64,000 bases of DNA from Amoebidium appalachense (taxonomy: Eukaryota; Ichthyosporea). Below are positions 11,230 through 64,000 of this stretch, piece after piece (positions within the stretch are counted from its first letter, which is position 1; each line of letters begins with the position of its first letter). The translations under genes and the position numbers were made by a program. The stretch spans positions 2,480,001 to 2,544,000 of the forward strand of contig CAVNZM010000008.1 of NCBI GenBank assembly GCA_963693365.1, written 5' to 3'. The notes under the pieces are model-generated. The model searched no databases. It saw only the letters and a program-made list of their open reading frames with translations, and was not told where the DNA came from.

Positions 11230-12338
11230 CGTTTGGGAAGGGTAGAATGGTTTGGATCCCATTTTTGGAATGGTAGTGGCATCGTGGGCTCCGAGAGGGG
11301 GCAAAGGGATGGGGCTGGTAGATGGAGAACGGGTGGAAGGATCCGGCAAAGGATCCGGAAGTAGACGACGTGAAGCTCAGCTATAGAAAACCTCAGGAGG
11401 AATCAGTCGTCAAACTGCCATTACATACACGTGTTGTATAAGCAAAGGTGGCAGGAGGCCCGGGCAGGGGGAGGGAGGGAAAGAGGGGGGAGGGGAGGGG
11501 GGGGGGGGGGAGGGGGGGGGGGGGACAGTTGTATATGGTTATGTTTTTCTACTGAGTCTCTGAAGTAGGTACAGTGTGCCATATGAATATCCTAGTATTA
11601 GTAAGACATATATATGCACTTTCTGTAAGCTGTACAGGCTGCCAGGCCTGCAGGGTGGCACAGTGCTGGTCTAGATCTCTTGCACAATGTTTCATGCACA
11701 CTGCTAGGTAACCCACTGCATGTGTATATATATGAACACGATCTTAGAGCTACACGTGAGGCTCACATCATTGCCTCAATGCTCAGTTTACACTGTATAA
11801 TATTGGGCAGAGATTCATTCCTCGATAAGTCATAATCACAAATCTTCATCCCACTGCAGAAACGGGCCTTATAAATGCATGTTCGTCCTCCTTCCCCCCC
11901 CCCCCCCCCCCCTCCCCGGGCCCAAACCACGTTCACACCACCACCGGTACCACCTTCATTTTTTTATTTTATCTTTTGTTAACTGAGAAAGCATAGCATG
12001 TACGTGTTCCGGTGGGGGCCAACATGACAAACTGGCGACTACTAGTACGTGCACGTGCATCACCCTACTATAGGTGGATTCCCATATGGGTGGGGATAAG
12101 GGGATTGATTAGGAGGCGCACTAATTATAAGGGGGGAGGAGGGGGGGGGGGGGGGGGGGGGGGGAATAAGATCATACGGTGCTCAGGTAGTATCATGGTC
12201 AAATCGCATATGCAATGAGCTGTACACTGATCGATAATGTTTAATGAAAATATCGCTTGTTTTTATTTTTATTTCGAAAAATACTCCCCCCCCCCTACAT
12301 GCATACCCACACACACACACACACACACACCCACACAC

Positions 12339-12371
<33 letters not shown>

Positions 12372-12381
12372 GTTACGTAAC

Positions 12382-12387
12382 TTTATT
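12382..12387 (-). terminator. Candidate RME-8 polyadenylation signal AATAAA
   Basis: The minus strand reads AATAAA followed within about 20 bases by a T-rich stretch. It would give RME-8 a 3' UTR of about 900 bases. A single hexamer in AT-rich DNA is weak evidence. Confidence 0.35.
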
Positions 12388-12468
12388 ACAGCCCCTCACC
12401 TCCACATAAATAAATAGAATATAAAAATCCGGGAGGGGGAAAAAAAAAAAAAGAAAAAAGAAAAAAAG

Positions 12469-12510
12469 GAAACCCCTGCTCTTAACGGCTGAGCTCCGCC
12501 TGGTGCACGA
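12469..12510 (-). other. tRNA-like D-arm fragment followed by a T run
   Basis: The minus strand reads GGAGCTCAGCCGTTAAGAGC, a plausible tRNA A box and D arm with GCTC pairing GAGC, then CAGGGG and a broken T run. No matching T arm or acceptor stem is present, so it is not a functional tRNA gene; a truncated tRNA-derived repeat is likelier. Confidence 0.3.
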
Positions 12511-13283
12511 CGAATGCATATCATGTGAAAAGTAAACACCCTGACACCATGAAAACAATTTCGAAGGACGTGTTATGCACAGAACATACGATACGTGTAA
12601 AGAACACACTCCAAGAGCTCCAACTCACATCGATCTTCTCACACCAAAATTTCGAAACACTTCAACTTTCTCCATATCACCATGAACAATATCACAAAAC
12701 ACAAAAAACCACACTGTGAATGAGTTTCAACGTGTTCCCCTTTTGATGTCTTCATAAATATCTGCTACACTATATACACTGTGCCTATTGATAGTCACGC
12801 CAGATTGCTACCGTGCTTCGTTAATCAAAAGCATTAATCTATATCCTCATAAACGATACAACGTCAATAAACTTGGTTCCCACAAACAGGAATTCAATGA
12901 TCCTTGTGTAGCTTACAAAAAGGAAGAGAAAACGCTAGAACCTCCATATCCGTGTAATCAAAATTCGTGGTTATCAATTTTATAACTTAATTGTTTCAAA
13001 GTTCTAGTCTGGTGCGCATGTGGATGATTTCTGCAATATATATAGTTTCATTTGGGCTACTAAGAACTGCAACATGTGTTCTATGTCTGTGTGTGCACAT
13101 GCCCATATATATTAGCCAATTTTTTTAAAGTGTGTTGTGTGTCAATATCATTGCCCAAAAGCGCGAGACCCCCCCCCCCCCCAAAAAAAAAATCTCTTTG
13201 GATAGATATCAAATATTGATTAACGGCTAGTCTCCTATTTGGATCGTTCTAGAACCTGATAAACTTCGGACAACCAACGGTTT

Positions 13284-59426
<46,143 letters not shown>

Positions 59427-60420
59427 ACTGCCGCCCCCAACCCCTAAAACCTGCACAGGCAATAGTGTTGTGCACTTCTTCTTCGCCTCTGCTGTCTGTT
59501 TTCTGAGTACATCACTGAATACAAAAACCTCGCAAAAACCTCTCCGGCAAAAACGTAAGTACTCAGTTGCAATTGAGCTCAGCACTTTTCGGAAGATGTG
59601 CCCCTTAGTCAAGGTTGATCCTCAGCGCAACGATCGGTAACCTAAAGGGCCGGGTATATGGAATCTGTATGTTCAAGTTAGCTGCTGCTTCATCCACAAA
59701 TATTACAACAAGAAATGATTTCAACTTTCTAATATATATATATGGATCATATTTAGTGTTGTAATTTCTTTCTATATGTCAATTATATGCACGCTCTCAA
59801 GCCTACAAACGTATCCTCCCAAGTTAGCGTAAACTTTTGAAGAAATGGGCTGAAATAGGGTTTACAAACATTCTCTTTTTTGACAAAAGAGCTGATTCTT
59901 GATTGGCTACAACTAGTGAGCCAGCTGCTCGCGCACGGTTATTTCCACCAATCAGCATCGTCCGACTACCTCACATGCAGCTCACATGACTCACTCATCG
60001 CGCACTCAACGAACTACGTTTTCCGGCTTCGTTTTCTAAAACTTCTCTTCATCCCATGACCCTCATCCTGGCCATTGCAATGTTTGTCTCAACTTGAGCA
60101 CAACTTGAGCCTTTTTTTTTTTCCAACACACTCCAGGTTTCAGTAAGATCTCGCTCACGAGCCAGTGCTTGATGAAGCCTTGCAGGTTAGGAGGAATTGG
60201 ATTGAGGTCGAGATCCAGCCTTTAGAAATTAAGAAGGGAAAGAAAGAAAAGCGTTGTGAATGCATAAAAATAAATAATAATAATAATAAGAGCATCGGTG
60301 AAGATACGTGTACACGTGTAATGGCTATTATTATGGATGCAATATTGCGAACGTTCCGTTGGATGTGATATAACATGCTAAAACCTTCAAATTTCTAAAA
60401 GGCAATGAGAGTCCACAGTG
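59427..60420. promoter_or_regulatory. RME-8 5' flanking region
   Basis: About 1 kb of low-repeat DNA upstream of the RME-8 start. The frame stays open for about 62 codons above the ATG but lacks another ATG, so an untranslated leader is likely. Two opposed CCAAT-type boxes occur (GATTGG near 59900, CCAATCAG near 59949), along with GCCAGCTGCTCG near 59920 and CACTCAACGAACTACGTTT near 60003. The last two recur upstream of orphan gene A. The transcription start is not determined. Confidence 0.45.
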
Positions 60421-60430
60421 CAGAGTGAAA

Positions 60431-60457
60431 TTTATTTTTTTTTAAAATGACTTTATT
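60431..60457 (-). terminator. Two AATAAA hexamers on the minus strand
   Basis: Minus-strand AATAAA at 60431-60436 and 60452-60457. They would end the transcript of the 80-residue gene at 61502 after a roughly 1-kb 3' UTR. The region is AT-rich, so chance is possible. Confidence 0.35.
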
Positions 60458-61203
60458 GATGTGCTCATATGTTCGAAGGACACGAAAAAAAGATATCCCA
60501 GATATCTCGAGAGACGATTTCACTCAAATGAGAAGTAGGCTCACTGGAATACGGACGTCGACCCAAAAGTATAAAAATACAAATAAACTAAAGGCAGGAG
60601 TGAAAACGATAAGTTGATATCTCAGCTGCCACAACAAAAAAAACCTCAATAAAGGTGACCTAATATAAATTGAGTCACAGAAATCATTGAGTGAAACGTG
60701 TACAATTTCCCCCACCGATATTGCATATGTACTTGACAACGTGATGGGATAACTCGAAAAACACGAGCCATCCTGTAAGGTGCCGGTGGCAGCATTTCCC
60801 ATATATGTTAAGGAAAAGGTAACTAAAGGAATAGTGTTCTCTGCACAAAGGACACAAAACTTTTTTTTTTGTTTTATTTGACTTTTTGGATGTTTCCTTT
60901 TAGTGTTTATTTTGGTTTCGAGCAATCAAAACCAGTTCATTCTGATCCCGGCCCACCGAAGGGTGGCCATGGAATAGAACACATTTAAACGGCTGTTCTT
61001 CTGTGTTTTTTTGTGTGTGTTTTATTTTTGTACCAATCAAGACCAGCTCACGGATTAGCTACGTTTTCGCGGTCTTTCACCATACAAGTACCCAATTCGC
61101 CCTTACAGAGGGAAGTAAAAAGCAGCCCCGTCCCCCTCTTCACCCCCTCCTCCCCCCCCCCCCCCCTCCTCACCCCCCCCCCCCCCCCCCCCCCCCACCC
61201 CCC

Positions 61204-61249
<46 letters not shown>

Positions 61250-61501
61250 AAAAAACAAAAAAAGAACAGCAAAGAAAACACAAAGAAGAATAAGGGTAAC
61301 GACACCGGTGACCTCTATTCCCAATTCTTGAACAAGACCTCCTCAACAACTAACGTCGAACTACTTCATTCAAAACTTTGAACACCGCAAGCCCTAACAT
61401 AGATCCGCTTATAAAAAATAAAAATAAAATAAAAAAATAAAAAATAAAAAATCAGGCCGGTCAGCACATTTTCAACTGTCAAAAAACCCAACACCTCCCT
61501 C
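60458..61501. other. Intergenic region or 3' UTR; no supported coding sequence
   Basis: AT-rich, with a C run at 61154-61248 and a TAAAA-type repeat at 61415-61450. A 133-codon minus-strand frame at 60524-60925 lacks an ATG near its start and has no recognisable features, so I do not call it. Confidence 0.5.
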
Positions 61502-61744
61502 CTATGCCATCTTATCGTTCCACATTTTCTTAGACTTTGTGGTTGCCTCGTGTGCTCCAGACATATCCTGCCCATGAGCGTCCGGATTTGCAGGCTTGGG
61601 CATCATGTAGAAGTAGCCGTAGTAGAGGGCACCAATACCAAGCACGGTCAGAATGCCCTTGGCCTCAGGAGGCATTTTTCCGGCCACCTTCTGGGCTGCA
61701 CGCTGAGTGGCACCGGTGGAGGATGAGGTCTGCTGGCTCGACAT
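61502..61744 (-). CDS. Small single-pass membrane protein, 80 aa, unknown function
   Basis: Single-exon frame from the ATG at 61744 to TAG. The N-terminal ~27 residues are Ser/Thr/Gln-rich with several Lys/Arg (MSSQQTSSSTGATQRAAQKV). Then comes PPEAKGILTVLGIGALYYGY (about residues 25-44), a hydrophobic segment long enough for one membrane span, followed by FYMMPKP and a polar tail ending KKMWNDKMA. The size, basic N-terminus and Gly/Tyr-rich span resemble small mitochondrial inner-membrane proteins, but I cannot assign a family. A CCCACAG about 45 bases upstream of the ATG suggests a 5' UTR intron. Codon use is ordinary. Confidence 0.65.
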   Translation of the reverse strand: MSSQQTSSSTGATQRAAQKVAGKMPPEAKGILTVLGIGALYYGYFYMMPKPANPDAHGQDMSGAHEATTKSKKMWNDKMA

Positions 61745-62230
61745 GTTGAGTCAGACGTAATGGGTGCAGGAACACGAAACTGTGGGGATGGTTAGGAGTC
61801 TGTTGGACTTTTTTTTTTTTCCTCGCAGGGATAAAAGAGGGATGGGGGGGGGGGGGGATATTAATCAAAATATTTAGGCAAATGGGGCGGGGGGAGGTGG
61901 GGGGAGGGGGGGAGAGGGGGGGGGAGGAGGGGGGGGGGGGGGGGGGGGAGGGGGGAAGAGGCCCTGGGAGAATGTGTTGAAATGGGTACGACTATGAAAG
62001 TTTTTTTTTCTTTTCAAGTGGTGGCAGCGGGATTTTGGCAGCTTCCTTTTTTTTGTGTGTGTGGGGGGGGGGAGGAGGGGGAGGGGGGGAGGGGGGGGGG
62101 GGGGGGGGGGGGGGCTATTGGGTGCTGTACAAGTACATTAGTGCATAGTATTAGTAAAATACGAAGAGGGTGGGAAGCTTTGACCAATAAGGTGATCCAT
62201 GAATGGGGTAAAAATGATTAACAACAAAAT
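61745..62230. other. 5' flank of the 80-residue gene
   Basis: Contains a probable 3' splice site of a leader intron (minus CCCACAG near 61787), G runs at about 61842-61858, 61880-61950 and 62064-62114 (C on the transcribed strand), and no coding sequence. The leader exon and promoter are not identified. Confidence 0.4.
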
Positions 62231-62319
62231 TGTGTGACATAACAAAGGCATTAATAATTCATTTTTTCCACTTTTTTCTTTGGCTTAGAAATATTCAGCA
62301 ATTGTCCTCCCTGCCCCCC

Positions 62320-62355
<36 letters not shown>

Positions 62356-62512
62356 GTGACACCCGTGGTTGCACCCACACGCGCGCACACAAGAAACACA
62401 CACACATATACCCGTGCATGCGCACATCTACACGACACAAAAGCACACACATCGTGGTTAAAATTATCAAACACAACCAGTCTTGAGTTTGAGTATGTTT
62501 AAGGGGAAAGAA

Positions 62513-62552
<40 letters not shown>

Positions 62553-63962
62553 CACACACAAATTGTAAACCATTGACCCCACACGTGGACCCCGGGGGGG
62601 GGGGGACAGTGCACTGTCACACGTGTACCGTCACACAGGCGCACTAGACACGTGTGTCGCTCTATCAAAACTCCAGGATTTGGTCCCCCCACAATCTAAT
62701 TTTTACCGTTGGGCTAGCACACATTCACCGATGAAATTTCCACTCCATTTCCACACCACACATGAACTAATGCAAACACATGCAAAGCACACCTATGGCC
62801 CACCTCAAGTAAGATGCTCCAGCGGCAAGCAATTAACCCTTGTTAAAAAGCAATCCAGAAAAATGCTTGGAAATGTAATACTATGCTGCAGTGTTCGTGT
62901 GGTTTAAATTGGCTGCTCCTTCAAGTTGGCTTCTGTTTCTTCTTGAGGGGAGAAAGAATAAAAATCGTTCACCTGTCTATGCTTACATTACAGTGACAAA
63001 CTGATTGTCTGTATACTCGAAAGCTCTCTTGAACCATTCTTATCCCCGGGTTTTTCGTGAGCAGCTCATTAATGCTGTGTCCGACCTGTGAGTTTCAAAG
63101 TGATGCAAGGTCACGTGTATCATTTTGAGCTTGTTATCAATTCAGCCGAGCCAGACGTGCACGGGCCAAGATCTCTGGGCATTTTGCTTTCAAAATATGC
63201 CCGGTGTGGTACATGTGTATACATCTTTATTCTGATCCACTCGAATCATTTCTTGTGCTTAGCTTTCCACCTGGCCATATTACCCATTCCCTCCCTCCCC
63301 CCCTGGGGGAGGGAGGGAGGGATCCCTCCTTTTCAATGCCGTGGTGGAGGGATTTTCAGTTTACACAAACCTCATTTTTCAGATACTATTTTTCTTTTGA
63401 ATTTCTTTTGATTTTCTCTCAGTCAAAGGAGAGGAAAAAGATTTTCTCTCTTTCTTTTGAATGGGTTCTCCCCCCCCCCCCCCCCCCCCCCCTCCCCCCC
63501 CCCCCCCAAAAAAAAAAAAAAAAAAAAAAAAAAGGAAACACGATGAAGGTGCAATTTGTGAATGAGGCTGGGCCGAACACGATATTGTCAAAACAGTACA
63601 CCACAGCTGGGTCACGATCTAGCTTCTGCTGACAGCTCGAAATGTACATCAGCTATCCCGTACCACCCGACTGCTGGTGTGATCGCGTTTTCCGAAACAA
63701 AACACAGCTCTGGGTCTCAGAGCCGTCAAAAAAGGATTTGTTGGAAGAATACCCGTGTTGGGTGTTCATCTTTTACCTACTTTCAACTACACCAACCCTG
63801 CAAAATATACCCTGCTCACCTGTCTACCCACTGTGCCAACAGTCCTTCCGTTTACCACGGAGAACAAAAAAATTATACCTTATAGAAGTTCTCTTTTCAG
63901 CCCCACAAATCTTTAACGAAATTTCTTCCAACTCTTTGAATTTATCCGCACCAAACACCACC
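62231..63962. other. Intergenic region; no supported gene
   Basis: C run at 62312-62353, G run at 62516-62549, and a C run joined to an A run at 63470-63533. The last ~400 bases are of ordinary composition and probably include the promoter of the gene that starts at 63963. Confidence 0.45.
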
Positions 63963-64000
63963 ATGACTCGTGCGACAGTCAACCAAACCAACATCCCCAA
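63963..64000 (+). CDS. Possible start of a plus-strand gene cut by the window edge
   Basis: An ATG in strong context (CACCACCATGAC) opens MTRATVNQTNIP and stays open to the last base. The 12 visible codons give no clue to function. Non-repetitive DNA precedes it. The call rests on start context only. Confidence 0.35.
   Translation, partial: MTRATVNQTNIP

Larger units (their letters stand above)
11230..13283. other. Convergent intergenic region: 3' flank of paralogue B and probable RME-8 3' UTR
   Basis: About 2 kb with no supported gene. Its left ~150 bases echo the downstream flank of paralogue A. G runs lie at about 11481-11524 and 12133-12165, a (CA)n at about 12308-12338, and an A run at about 12338-12367. 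The portion 12400-13283 is AT-richer and lies downstream of the RME-8 stop codon, so it is probably 3' UTR if the AATAAA at 12382-12387 (minus) is used. Confidence 0.5.

Noticed and set aside
59427-59612. Upstream extension of RME-8 to 59612
   Set aside because: The frame is open but has no ATG above 59426, and family members begin only a short distance before the HSWRGKYK segment.
60524-60925. 133-codon minus-strand frame
   Set aside because: It begins at TTG rather than ATG, shows no conserved features and lies in AT-rich intergenic DNA.
63543-63649. Short overlapping frames on both strands near the right end
   Set aside because: Neither has a start, splice sites and length that make a convincing exon; evidence is insufficient for either strand.

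Overview
This is a window of an intron-rich nuclear genome of a eukaryote. Spliceosomal GT-AG introns interrupt conserved eukaryotic proteins, there are no operons or ribosome-binding sites, and much of the non-coding DNA is simple sequence: (CA/TG)n, (CT/GA)n and long pure C or G runs. RME-8/DNAJC13 occurs in animals, plants and amoebae, so the lineage cannot be fixed from this sequence alone.

Layout from left to right. (1) 351-7901, minus strand: the 5' two thirds of a DRG1-type developmentally regulated GTPase, nine exons; its 3' exons lie beyond the left edge. (2) 8483-9220 and 10450-11229, plus strand: two tandem intronless paralogues of 245 and 259 residues from a family I do not recognise. 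The first is divergent from DRG1 across a 581-base intergenic region. (3) 13284-59426, minus strand: one complete RME-8/DNAJC13 gene, the endosomal J-domain co-chaperone. I placed 66 exons by homology and splice phase, plus one proposed 19-nt microexon. Together they sum to 6801 nt, an open frame of 2266 codons plus stop (human protein about 2243 residues). (4) 61502-61744, minus strand: an 80-residue single-pass membrane protein of unknown function. (5) 63963 to the right edge: the possible first codons of a plus-strand gene.

The non-coding architecture is the unusual part. In about 36 of 66 RME-8 introns and 3 of 8 complete DRG1 introns, the transcribed strand carries a long C run that begins only about 5-30 nt after the 5' splice site. 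A dispersed repeat family of at least 12 full or partial copies lies in these introns. All copies point in the sense direction, the sense 3' end abuts a C run, and the longest copy has a tRNA-like head with a perfect B box. One RME-8 intron holds about five degraded tandem copies of its own upstream exon-intron junction. Four introns use GC instead of GT donors. These observations suggest a lineage in which C-tract-bounded repeats shape introns. The role of the C tracts is inference.

The two large genes share only strand and style; DRG1 acts in translation and RME-8 in endosomal sorting. Nothing indicates that the genes here work as one pathway.
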